Below are positions 54,817 through 64,000 of a DNA stretch of 64,000 bases, one piece after another. Position numbers and translations under genes: made by a program. Source of the stretch: Hymenobacter cellulosilyticus (GTDB taxonomy: Bacteria; Bacteroidota; Bacteroidia; Cytophagales; Hymenobacteraceae); contig NZ_CP095046.1 of the NCBI RefSeq assembly GCF_022919215.1, positions 310,001-374,000 on the forward strand, given 5' to 3'. The notes beneath the pieces were generated by a model. That model was given only the letters and a program-made list of their open reading frames with translations. It did no database searches and was not told the DNA's origin. Position 1 is the stretch's first letter. Each line of letters opens with the position of its first letter.

Positions 54817-56561
54817 ATGAAAAAAACTTTTTACGCAGTAGCCCTGGCTTGTCTTGGCCTGGGCTTGGCTTCGGAGGCTCAGGCGCAGGAGTTGAAACGC
54901 CTCAACAAGCGGCAGTGCGCCGCCGTCGACGTGCTGAAGGCGCAGATGGCGGCCGACCCGGCCATGTCGCAGCGGCTGGCCGCCATTGAAGATCAGACCC
55001 GGCAGTTTGAGTCGGACCCAATAGCGCAGCGCACCACCGCCGCCGTTACCATTCCGGTGGTAGTACACGTGCTCTATAACACCACCGCCCAGAACATTAC
55101 GGACGCCCAGATTCAGTCGCAGATTGACGTACTGAATCTGGACTTCAGCAAAACCAACCCCGACTATACCAAGACGCCGTCGGCCTTTGCCGGGCTGGTT
55201 GCCAACGCCAACATTCAGTTCGTACTGGCCAAGCAGACGCCAACCGGCACGGCCACCACGGGCATTGAGCGGAAGCAGACCACGAAAACCTCCTGGGGCA
55301 CCGACGACCAGATGAAAAAAGCCAGCACCGGCGGCCTCGACGCCTGGAACTCGGCCAAATACCTGAACCTGTGGGTGTGCAACCTGTCGGGCGGCGTACT
55401 GGGTTACGCACAGTTTCCCGGCGGCCCCGCCGCTACCGACGGCGTGGTTATCCTGACCACGGCTTTCGGCAAAGGCGGCTCGGCCCAGGCCCCTTCAACT
55501 TGGGTCGTACCGGCACCCACGAAGTTGGCCACTGGTTGAATCTGAATCACATCTGGGGTGACGACGGAACCTCGTGCTCCGGCACCGACAACGTAGCCGA
55601 CACGCCCAACCAGGCCGACGAAAACTACGGCACGCCCGCCTATCCGCAGGCTTCGTGCTCGAACACGAGCGACATGTTCATGAACTACATGGACTATGTG
55701 GACGATGCCGCCATGTATATGTTCTCCACGGGTCAGGCTTCGCGCATGAACGCGCTGTTTGCCTCCGGCGGGGCCCGCGCCGGCCTGCTGACTTCGGTGG
55801 GAGGCACGGCTCCCGGCACCGGTGGCGGTGGCACCACGCCTACTCCCGTTACGTACTGCTCTTCGAAGGGCACCAGCGTCTCCTACGAGTTTATCGACTA
55901 CGTAAAGCTGGGCACCATTGACCGCGCCTCGGGTGCTGACGCGGGCTACTACAACGGCACCGCTAGCAGCACGTCATTGGCCGCCGGCTCTTCGCAGACC
56001 GTTAGCTACAGCGCCGGTTTCACGGGCTCGGCTTACTCGGAGTACTTCAAGGTTTACATCGACTACAACCAGAACGGCGTCTTCACCGATGCGGGTGAAC
56101 TGGTCGTAAACGCTGCCGCCAGCAACGTGGCCACCATCCGCTCGTCGACCTTCACGGTACCAGCCACGGCCAAGACCGGTCCTACCCGGGCCCGCATCGT
56201 GATGAGCGACAACTCGGCCACCAGCAGCTGCGGCTCCTACAGCTACGGCGAAACCGAAGACTACACGGTGAACATCACCGGCGGCTCGGCCCGTGCAGAA
56301 TCGGCGGCCCGTCTGGGTGGTTCGGCTACTGAGTACTCGGTGTATCCAAACCCAGCTACCGACGTGCTGAACGTGGTAATCCCGTCAGGCCGTGAGGCCT
56401 CGGCCGTATCGGTGAAGGTGTACGACGTACGCGGCGCCGAAATGAAGCAGGCCCGCTTCGACAACGGGCAGCTGAATGTGTCGCAGCTGGCTAAGGGCGT
56501 GTACATGCTCACCATTGCCGACGGGCAGCAGGTGTCGCACCAGCGCTTCGTGAAGCAATAA
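54817..56561 (+). CDS. M43 metalloprotease with GEVED and type IX sorting domains (frameshifted)
   Basis: About 581 residues. Signal peptide [23 protein letters not shown]; catalytic motif [15 protein letters not shown]; Met-turn [16 protein letters not shown]; then a GEVED-type beta domain ([21 protein letters not shown] ... [11 protein letters not shown]), then a type IX signal ([20 protein letters not shown] ... [19 protein letters not shown]). Frame breaks in the C4 run near 55490-55493; one C joins [20 protein letters not shown], that is, right before the zinc motif. Tandem paralogue of 53209-54479, differing by the GEVED insert. Secreted, probably adhesive as well as proteolytic. Confidence 0.93.
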
Positions 56562-56619
56562 ATATGTAGCCGGAGCTGCCGCTAAACCTTACGTGCGGCA
56601 GCTCTGCGCTACTTCCCTG

Positions 56620-56649
56620 ACAAGGCCCGCCGGCATCGGCGGGCCTTGT
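56620..56649 (+). terminator. Terminator hairpin
   Basis: Thirteen-base arms ACAAGGCCCGCCG / CGGCGGGCCTTGT around a 4-base loop, then T-rich, about 60 bases after the second protease. Confidence 0.85.
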
Positions 56650-56745
56650 TTGTTTTGTGGCCGCCGCGGGCCGTAATTCAATCTTCATAACCATTTCGCA
56701 AGGCCAACAGTAAAGAGGCCTGCCCACCCATTTGAAGCGCACCTT

Positions 56746-57243
56746 ATGAAGACCCTGTACCTGATGCGTCATGCCAAATCGAGCTGGAATTTCGACGATT
56801 TGACTGACCAGGAACGCCCCCTCAACGACCGGGGCCGCACCGATGCGCCCCGCATGGGCCAGGCCCTGGCCAAACGCAACATTCGCCTCGATCTGCTGGT
56901 TAGCTCACCGGCGGTTCGGGCCCTGAGCACGGCGGCGCTGGTGGCCAAAGAGCTGGAATACGCGCACAACCAAATTCAGGTAAACGACCGAATTTACCGG
57001 GCCGAGGTGCCCGACCTGGTGGACATCGTGCGGCAGCTGCCCGACGCGGCCGACTCGGTGCTGCTGGTGGGCCACAACCCGACCATCACCGACTTTGCCA
57101 ACGTGATTTCCCCAAGCCCGCTCAATGAGCTGCCTACCGCGGCCATTGTGTGCATCAAGTTTGACTGCGCCAGCTGGGCGGAAATAGACCGTAGCAACGC
57201 CGACTTTTATTTCTTCGACTACCCCCGCAATCAGCCGGAGTAG
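56746..57243 (+). CDS. sixA: SixA-type phosphohistidine phosphatase
   Basis: 165 residues of the histidine-phosphatase superfamily. RHG-type motif in LMRHAKSSWNF near residue 6, second His in LVGHNPTITDFA. SixA removes phosphate from phosphohistidine of phosphorelay or PTS proteins. In Bacteroidota it often stands next to polyphosphate kinase, as here (ppk starts 76 bases downstream on the same strand), probably one transcript. ATG at 56746. Confidence 0.92.
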   Translation: MKTLYLMRHAKSSWNFDDLTDQERPLNDRGRTDAPRMGQALAKRNIRLDLLVSSPAVRALSTAALVAKELEYAHNQIQVNDRIYRAEVPDLVDIVRQLPDAADSVLLVGHNPTITDFANVISPSPLNELPTAAIVCIKFDCASWAEIDRSNADFYFFDYPRNQPE

Positions 57244-57318
57244 CGGCTGGCCTCACCTGGAATTCGTAAACGGAAAAGCCCTGGTTTTTTCGCTGTGTAG
57301 TCCTGCCTTTTCCCCTGT

Positions 57319-59417
57319 ATGGAATCATCAAAAAAAAGCGCGCCCGTTCTGTTGAACCGCGAATTGAGCTGGCTTTCCTTTAACCGCCGCGTGTTGCAGG
57401 AAGCCCAGAACCCGGACGTGCCGCTGCTGGAGCGCCTGAAGTTTCTGGCCATTTTTTCCTCCAACCTCGACGAGTACTTCAAGGTGCGGGTGGCCACGCT
57501 GCGCCGCCTGGTAAAGCTCAAGAAGAAAACCCGCGCCAAGCTGGGCGAAGACCCCGGCGAACAACTCAAGGATGTGCTAGACGAGGTAAAGCGCCAGCAG
57601 CAGGAGTTTGGCGACGCTTTCCGCAACGAGATTCTGCCGGAGTTGGGTCGCCAGCACATTCACCTCGTGTCGGAGCATGAGTTGAGCCAGCCCCAGCGGG
57701 AATGGGTGCACCAGTACTTCCGGGACAAAGTGCAGGATCTGTTGTCGCCGGTTATCCTGGACGACAACCTGCACCACCTGTTTCTGAAGGACCAGACCGT
57801 GTACCTCACGTTTTTGCTGACCCAGCCGGTGAAGGAGAAAAAGCGGCTGGAAGAAGAGCGGGTACTGGTCATCGAGCTGCCCACCAAGCGCCACGGCGGC
57901 CGGTTTGTGGAGCTGCCCGCCGACGGTGAGGAGCGCTACGTCATGTTCCTGGACGACGTAATCCGCTGCTGCGCGGCCGAGCTGTTTCCCAAGTACCAGA
58001 AAGTGGAAATGCACGCCATTAAGATTTCGCGCGACGCCGAGCTGGACATTCAGGAGGAAGTCTCGGGCAACCTGATGGCCAAGATTAAGAGCAGCCTGCA
58101 GAAGCGCGAAACCGGCTACCCGGCCCGCCTGCTCTACGACCCGGAGATGCCCAAAGCCGTGTTGCGGGCCGTAATGCAGAAAACTGGCATCGGCAAGGAC
58201 GAACTGGTGGAAGGCAGCCGCTACCACAACTTCCGCGACTTTTTCGGCTTCCCCGACCTGGGTTTGGAGCAGCTCAAGTACCAGGAGCAGCCACCCCTGC
58301 CCCACCCCACGCTGCCACGCACGGCGGGCAAGATGCTGGCCGCCATTGCCGAGCGGGACCACCTGCTGCACCTACCCTACCAGTCGTTCGACTACGTGAC
58401 GCGCTTTATCCTGGAAGCCGGCGCCGACCCCAAGGTGACCAGCATCAACATCACGCTCTACCGGGTGTCGAGCAAAAGCGAAGTGGCCAAGGCCCTGCTC
58501 AAAGCCGTGAAGAATGGCAAGCAGGTAACCGTGGTGGTCGAGCTGAAAGCCCGCTTCGATGAGGAATCGAACATGTACTGGGCCGAGAAGCTGCAGAAGG
58601 CCGGCGCCAACGTTATTTTTGGTATTCCGGACCTGAAAGTGCACAGCAAGCTGCTGCTCATCACACGCACCGAGGAAGACCAGAACCGCCTGTACGCTTA
58701 CTTCAGCACCGGCAACTTCAACGAGGTTACCAGCCGCATCTACGCCGACCACGGCCTGTTTACTTCCGACCCGCGCCTGACCCGCGAAGCCGCCGAGGTG
58801 TTCCGCTACTTCCACGACCGTCAGCCCAAAACTGGCTTTGAGCACCTGCTGGTGGCTCCCTTTGAGCTGCGGGAAAAGCTGAATGCGCTGATCGACAAGG
58901 AAATCAAGCTGGCCCAAGCCGGCAAAGATGCCTACATCATTCTGAAGCTGAACGCCCTGCAGGACGACCGGATGATCAAAAAGCTCTACGAGGCCAGTGA
59001 AGCCGGCGTCCGGGTTGAACTGCTCATTCGGGGCATTTCCTGCCTGGTGCCCCAGCTTGAAGGCCAGAGCACCAACATTCAGCAGCGCGGCATGGTCGAC
59101 CGGTATTTGGAGCACGCCCGGGTGTACGTGTTTGGCAACAACGGCCAGGAAAAGGTGTACGTGGCTTCTTCCGACTGGATGGCCCGCAACCTGGACCGGC
59201 GCGTGGAAGTGGCCTTCCCGATTTACAACGACGAGCTGCGGGCCGAGGTGCGCCACCTGCTCGACTTGCAGCGCCAGGACAACGTGAAGTCACGCGACTA
59301 CCACAACAACTTCCTGGGCCAGGATGACCCTAAGGCCCGCAGATACGCTCCCAGTTCGAAACCTACGAATACCTGCGCAAGCTGGGCAAACGCCGCAAAG
59401 CGTCGGCTAAAGCTTAG
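57319..59417 (+). CDS. ppk1: Polyphosphate kinase 1 (frameshifted near the C-terminus)
   Basis: About 699 residues, the full PPK1 order: N-terminal domain (LNRELSWLSFNRRVLQEA), head domain (IFSSNLDEYFKVRVATL), two phospholipase D-like catalytic domains (SINITLYRVSSKSEVAKALLKAV; KVHSKLLLITR with the phosphorylated His region; YFSTGNFNEVTSRIYADHGLFTSD; VYVASSDWMARNLDRRVEVAFPI). Frame breaks at about 59338-59343; one base gives PKARRIRSQFETYEYLRKLGKRRKASAKA and a stop at 59417. It polymerises phosphate from ATP at the inner membrane/cytoplasm. Follows sixA. Confidence 0.95.
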
Positions 59418-59441
59418 CCTTTCGGCTACTGCCACCACACT

Positions 59442-59476
59442 AAAAAGCCCGCTTCTTTCCAGAGGCGGGGCTTTTT
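59442..59476. terminator. Terminator hairpin
   Basis: Arms around AAAAAGCCCG and GGGGCTTTTT pair with a bulge between the ppk stop and the convergent barrel gene. Confidence 0.7.
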
Positions 59477-59496
59477 GCTTACCGGTTTGCGGGCCG

Positions 59497-60612
59497 CTAC
59501 TGCCGCTTCAGGAACTTGCGGGGCGGCACAATGAACAGCTCCAGGCTGGCGTAGGGTGCACTGGCCAGCTTGCTGTCAATGATTTTGACCCGGCTGTTGT
59601 TGGTCCGGTCGAAAGCGTCGAAGGCGTAGTTGTAGCGGTAGCCGCCTTCCGCCCCAAACCACAGGAAGTCGTAGATTTCCCGCTCCCACCGGGCCCGGAA
59701 CTTCACTTCGGTTTCGCGCAGCTCCAGGGAGTTGAGCGTGGCATTCTCGTGCCGTAGCGGGGTGCGCAGCTTCACGATGTAGTTGAGGCCATCAACGGAG
59801 TAGCCGGCAAAAAACAACGACCGGGGCGAAGCGTTGTAGCGGGCCGTAACGCGGGCCGGAAACAGAGCCTCAATACCCCAGCGCTTGTTGAACGTGCGGT
59901 TGTAGAGCAGGGCCGGATACGGACTAAAGCGCCCAAACGTGTAGCCAAGCTGCACACCCACACCCCAGGAAAAAGTAGGGCTGCGCTTCCAGCCGTACAG
60001 AAACTCCGACGACACGCGCAGATAGTCCGACACGTTCAGCTCTGAGGAGGTATAGTCGCCGCTGAGCTCCCCTTTGATGCGGAAGATGTACCAGTTCACA
60101 TCGTTTACCGGCCGGATAACGGCCAACTGCGTGCCCAGAGTTTTAAGTCCTTTATTCTCGATGTTGTCGTAAAGCTCATAGCCGGTGGGCTGGCTGCTGA
60201 ACTGAAATTCCTCCCGCTCATAGTTCACGCCCAGAATCAGCTTGAGGTGGGGGTGGTTGAGCATCGGAATGTAGCCCTTGATAACCAGCCGGGCATTTTT
60301 GGTCGCCTCGGTGTTGTAGTCGCTCAGCCCCACGCTCTGCCCGTCGGAGGAAACCTTAAAGCGTGGCACCCGCTCGTAGTGGAAAATCAAACCTTTGCTG
60401 GGCCCCATCCCCACCACGGAGGGCGTGGCAAACTGCTGGGGGTCGGTGGCGCCGGTGCCGGCCGTGTCGGCGGCAGTGGGTGCGGGCAATGGGTAGACGG
60501 GCGTAGTCGGCGTGACTTGGCCCTGAGCAGTAAGAGCGAGGCTGCCCAAACCGGCCGAAAGCAGGAAACGGCGAAAGGCAGGGGCAACTGGCGGGACGTA
60601 GCGAGTCTTCAT
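59497..60612 (-). CDS. Outer-membrane barrel protein, DUF6268-like
   Basis: 371 residues with a signal (RRFLLSAGLGSLALTAQGQ). After a short Pro/Thr-rich linker the rest shows beta-barrel alternation: HLKLILGVNYEREEFQFS, NWYIFRIKGELSGDYTS, FSWGVGVQLGYTFGRFSPYPALLYNRTF, YIVKLRTPLR, FLWFGAEGGYRYNYAFD, ASLELFIVPPRKFLKRQ. This resembles DUF6268 outer-membrane proteins of unknown role. Start at 60612 gives the signal; the 7 residues upstream are not needed. Convergent with ppk. Confidence 0.75.
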   Translation of the reverse strand: MKTRYVPPVAPAFRRFLLSAGLGSLALTAQGQVTPTTPVYPLPAPTAADTAGTGATDPQQFATPSVVGMGPSKGLIFHYERVPRFKVSSDGQSVGLSDYNTEATKNARLVIKGYIPMLNHPHLKLILGVNYEREEFQFSSQPTGYELYDNIENKGLKTLGTQLAVIRPVNDVNWYIFRIKGELSGDYTSSELNVSDYLRVSSEFLYGWKRSPTFSWGVGVQLGYTFGRFSPYPALLYNRTFNKRWGIEALFPARVTARYNASPRSLFFAGYSVDGLNYIVKLRTPLRHENATLNSLELRETEVKFRARWEREIYDFLWFGAEGGYRYNYAFDAFDRTNNSRVKIIDSKLASAPYASLELFIVPPRKFLKRQ

Positions 60613-60728
60613 GAAGAGCGGAAAAGCGCGCAATACGCGCGAAAAAGGAACACTCGGTTCTAAACGTGTATTGGCGGAAAAGGATAGGTCAAAACCTCAA
60701 CATTGACAGCGGGAGCAGCCGCCACGAA

Positions 60729-60771
60729 AACGCCCCAAGCAACCTGCCAGAAGCAAGCCGCCTGGGGCGTT
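60729..60771 (-). terminator. Terminator hairpin
   Basis: Twelve-base arms AACGCCCCAAGC and GCCTGGGGCGTT (60729-60740, 60760-60771) pair with one mismatch just after the phosphatase-barrel stop at 60792. Confidence 0.7.
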
Positions 60772-60791
60772 GGAAACGGCGCTGGAAAACG

Positions 60792-63700
60792 CTAGAACAG
60801 GAAGTCGAACCCGACGAAAATCAGCTTCTCTTCGCCCACGGAATATGTGGCGTTGATAACGGCCTGCTTGAGCACATCCACCCACACGCCGCCCCGAAAC
60901 CGGTGTGGAAGGCGTCGATGCCGCCGCGGGTGTCGTACTCGGAGTACACGCGGCCGGCATCGGCTAGGCCCAGGATGCCGAACTTGCCAGGCACCAGGTA
61001 GGCGTTGAAGCTGAAGAGCTGCAGGCGGGCTTCGGCGTTGGCATACACCGACGAGCGGCCGGCGTAGCGCGTGCGGCGGTAGCCGCGCAGGTTAGTGGTT
61101 CCGCCCAGCGTATTAGCCTGGTAGAAGCGGTAGTCGCCCCAGTTGCGGGCAGCTCCCACGCGCCCAGCCCAGGTGAGCTGGAAGGGGAAGTTGGGGCTCA
61201 GGTAGAAGCGGAACTCCGAGGTGATACGGCCGAAGTTGAGCTGCTCGGCGTTCATCTGGTAGTTCTGCTGCACCTCGTTGTACCAGCGCAGGCCAATGCG
61301 GGGGTTCTTGGGCGAGCTGGCCGCATCAATGTTCAGATACGCCCGGCCGCCAAGGTAGCGGTTGAGCTGGAAGTCAGACGAGCGAATGCCCAAGCCCGCG
61401 CCGCTTACTCCGTTATTGTTGGCGTCGAGGCCCCGGGCAATTTCGCTACCGATGGGCTCCCGCTCCACTCTGAACTGGTCGTACTGCGGACCGATACCCA
61501 CTTTGAGGAAGCTGAAGATGTCACGCTCCAGCACCGGGCTCACGTAGAGGCGGGAGAAGCGCACCCGGTAGGTGTCGTTGATGTCGCGGTTGCGCACCCG
61601 GTCATCGGAGCCCAGCAGCTCGTTGCGGGAGTTGTTGCCTTCGCCGAAGTAGTTGTAGAGCAGCTGCGGACCATACAGTTGGGCGTTGATGCGCAGGTCA
61701 AACTTGCTGATGACATCCACAAACTGCCCGGTGTAGCGCACATTATAGGCCTTCTGGGAAGGCGAATAGTTGGCGGCCAGCGTCTGCTCGGTGGCGAAAG
61801 GCGCCTTGCGGAAGCCGTAGGTACGGTAGGTCACGCCCCCGCCCAGAAACAGCCGGTCGTCGATGTTGTAGCCAAAGTACAGGGCCGGACCAAAGTAGTT
61901 CAGGCTGTAGTCTTTGCGGTCGGTGCGGGGGTGGGTGTCGTACTGGCTCACCTCGATGCCAGGCTGCAAGCGCAGGCGCACTTCCTTGCCCGCGTTGATG
62001 ACGTTGCCGGTGTCGGCGTCGTAAATCTGGGTTTTGTGCCCCAGGCCACCCACGCGGGAGTTGTCGGTAATCGAGTCCCGGTCGGTGCCGCCAATGATGC
62101 GCAGCAGGGCCCCACCTTTCGACTGACCCGTCACGTTGTAGACGTCGTTGCCGGAGAAGCCGTAGAGGCGAATTTCGTCGGTTTCTTTGTCGAAGGTCTT
62201 CTCGAACAAGGTCTTGGTCAGTTGGCCTTCCTTGTTAATCTTGGTCACCTTCACGCGGGTTTTGTCGCCGTCGAGGCGCTCCACGTCAAACCGCTCCCGC
62301 TTGGAGCTGCCTTTCACTTCCACGATGTCGTTGAGCGTACCGTAGTAGTCGGCGGCCAGCTTCGGCAGCAGGTCGCGGCGGCTCTTGAGCTTAGCCACGA
62401 TTTCAGCCCCGTGCAGGTCGTAGATTTCCTTGGGCCACTGCGAGCGGAAGGCCTTTTCGATTTCGGCATCCGTAAGGTCAGCCTTCATTTTCTCGGCCAG
62501 TTTCACCCAGTCCTCTTTGCTGACCGAAGCCAGGAACACCCGGTCGTTGGCCAGGGCCGTCAGGTTGAGGCCTTTGAAGTCGGCGTAGTCGTAGCCAAAG
62601 TTCTGGAAGTTGCGGATGGCCCACTTGCGCGAAGCCAGGTAAGGCAGCACCCCGTCGCCCTTGAAGAAGGCAATGTCGCGGTCTTCGGGCACAGCCGTGA
62701 ATTTACGGTCCCCGTCCTTGTCCTTGGTTTCGGCCCAGCGCCACTGGTCTTCGTGCCGGTCCCAGTCGCCGATCCACATGTCGAAGAGGCGGGAGCGGGC
62801 AAAGGCTTTTTCGTTGACGCGGTTGTCGTTGTCGTCGATGAGGCGCTCCATCACCTTGTCGGTGCCCACCAGGTTTTCGGCGTTGCCCAGGGAAGCCACG
62901 TTGCTTTGGTCGTCCTTGGCATCTTCCTCAATCATGGCCGGCGTGTTCGAAAACCGCTCGTAGTACTGGCCCAGCAGCGGGTCTTGAGGAATATAAACCG
63001 GCTTGGGGTTGGTGTGCAGAATGCCAGCCGTAGTGCCCAAATAAGCCACCGGGAAGGCGCCAAACGGGTGCTGGGCCGAAATCTGGTCCTGCAGAATGTC
63101 CTTGGCCGCGCCTTCGCGCAACGCCTCGGGCAGCACGGCCGCAGGGTCTTTGTTGAGGCCGCGCAGGGTATAGTTGCGGCCTTCCTCGTTGCGCACTTTC
63201 AGCGAGGCCGTCTGCTTGCCGCCGCCAATTTTGTAGGGCTCCAGGCCGCCCCGCTCGGTGGCCATATCCAGCACCGGAAATTTCACCGGCGTAGCCCACT
63301 CCTTGCGGTAATGCTCGCCGAAGAGGAAGCGGTGGAACTTGCCGCGCTGGTCATAGTCGGTATTCACGGCCAAAGTCACGGTGCTGTCTTGGAAGTTGGG
63401 CCGCTTCATGTTGTTGACCTCCTTGATTTCAGCCACCACCTTGGTTTCCTTGGCGTAGAGCGGGGTGCGGAACACCAGCCGGCCCGTTTCGCCTTTGTCG
63501 TTAGGAATCCAGAACTCGGTCCAGACCTCGCCGTTGTCGTAGTAGTTCACCCGCGACCAGCCTTTCTCCTTATCCGAGAAAATGGCTTCGCCGCTCTTGC
63601 CGGGGCGCACGTGCTGGGTTTTGCAGCCCGAGCCGCTCACAATCTGGTGCATGGAGCCCACCTTGAAGTACTGCAGGTTGTGCTCGTGGCCCGAGGCGTA

Positions 63701-64000
63701 GATGATGTTGGGGTATTTGTCGAAAATCTCCATCAGACCCTTCTTGTAGGCCTGGTACAAGGGATGAGGAATATCCTGGCTGACCCCGCCGTACTTGCGG
63801 GCAAAGGGGTACACCGAGCCAATGATGGGCAAGGGCAGGAAGGCGTACTTATAGACGATGGAAAGCGGGAAGAAATGGTCGGCCAGGGTGAAGTAGCCCC
63901 CGTGAATACCATCCGAGAAAATCGGGTGGTGGGCAATGACCATGATGTTGCGGTTCTGATTCCGCTGGATAATGTCTTCGAGCTGGGTGAAAAAGTCGGT
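60792..64000 (-). CDS. Calcineurin-like phosphatase fused to an outer-membrane barrel (5' end outside, frameshifted)
   Basis: More than 1060 residues visible; the N-terminus lies past 64000. First part: end of a metallophosphoesterase with MVIAHHPIFSDG and YASGHEHNLQYF, two metal-binding motifs. Middle: long region with DRHEDQWRWAET, FTAVPEDRDIAFFKGDGVLPYL, a pattern of Cytophagales proteins of this class. C-terminal part: surface-antigen barrel (LFLGGGVTYRTYGFRKAPF, PFQLTWAGRVGAARNWGDYRFYQA, NAEARLQLFSF). Frame breaks in the C4 run at 60891-60894; one base gives FHTGFGGGVWVDVLKQAVINATYSVGEEKLIFVGFDFLF, with terminal Phe. Exported enzyme anchored as a barrel; substrate unknown. Confidence 0.88.

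Noticed and set aside
3827..60900. Programmed frameshifting as explanation for the broken genes
   Set aside because: No shared slippery heptamer with downstream structure, and it occurs in unrelated housekeeping genes always with one base missing.
1..64000. tRNA, rRNA, insertion sequences, phage or integrase genes
   Set aside because: I looked for them and saw no supporting sequence.

Overview
The window looks like a chromosomal segment of a Hymenobacter-like bacterium (Bacteroidota, Cytophagales). The evidence is high GC content with GC-rich third codon positions, type IX secretion C-terminal sorting domains, TAnnTTTG-type promoter elements, BLUF and multi-PAS histidine kinases, and fasciclin, DUF4369/TlpA-like and FG-GAP proteins. 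The genus assignment is an inference. I see no rRNA, tRNA, CRISPR array, insertion sequence or phage gene. It reads as ordinary chromosome: mostly short transcription units separated by strong hairpin terminators.

Layout. 0-6.4 kb: AraC fragment, quinone-type oxidoreductase, aldo/keto reductase, lipoprotein-type SDR, stand-alone CheB, phytase-like lipoprotein. 6.5-9 kb: a BLUF blue-light sensor followed by a PAS histidine kinase. 9-15 kb: orphan ABC ATPase, GlxA regulator, VOC protein, small secreted Ser/Thr-rich proteins, a predicted outer-membrane barrel. 15-24 kb: M19 dipeptidase, two tandem TonB-C/MORN-like proteins, HAD hydrolase, a repeat-rich gap, DsbA-like oxidoreductase, YdeI-like protein, a lipoprotein, a second aldo/keto reductase, a 2Fe-2S flavoprotein reductase. 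24-33 kb: fasciclin, a peptidase-like/propeller/barrel fusion, lipoprotein MsrA, a 1285-residue kinase with about eight PAS domains. 33-39 kb: methionine/glutamine-type aminotransferase with omega-amidase, an FG-GAP type IX cargo protein, MurF. 39-47.5 kb: oxidoreductase, cupin, AraC, rhodanese with a divergent MetR-like regulator, DUF72, TlpA-like thioredoxin, and a TetR unit with two small ORFs and a duplicated operator. 47.7-53 kb: unknown protein, RfbC, glycosyltransferase, cytochrome c, HflX. 53-64 kb: two tandem M43 metalloproteases with type IX signals, SixA, polyphosphate kinase, a barrel protein, and a calcineurin-like phosphatase fused to an outer-membrane barrel, cut by the window end.

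The most striking global feature is that 19 genes carry 21 apparent frameshifts. All are consistent with one missing base, nearly all in short G/C runs. This is far more likely a base-calling/assembly artefact than gene decay, so I annotate each gene across its shift as one CDS and give the lesion position. Coordinates of those genes are therefore those of the intended gene, not of an uninterrupted reading frame.

Best leads for new biology: the TetR operon with two perfectly placed TTAACCAAnnAGTTAA operators and two unknown small ORFs; the BLUF/PAS kinase pair; the peptidase-propeller-barrel fusion; the rhodanese/MetR-like divergon with a TGAA-N5-TTCA site; a five-copy 42-bp tandem repeat beside a REP-like palindrome; and unusually long perfect hairpins (33 bp and 24 bp stems), one in a divergent promoter region.
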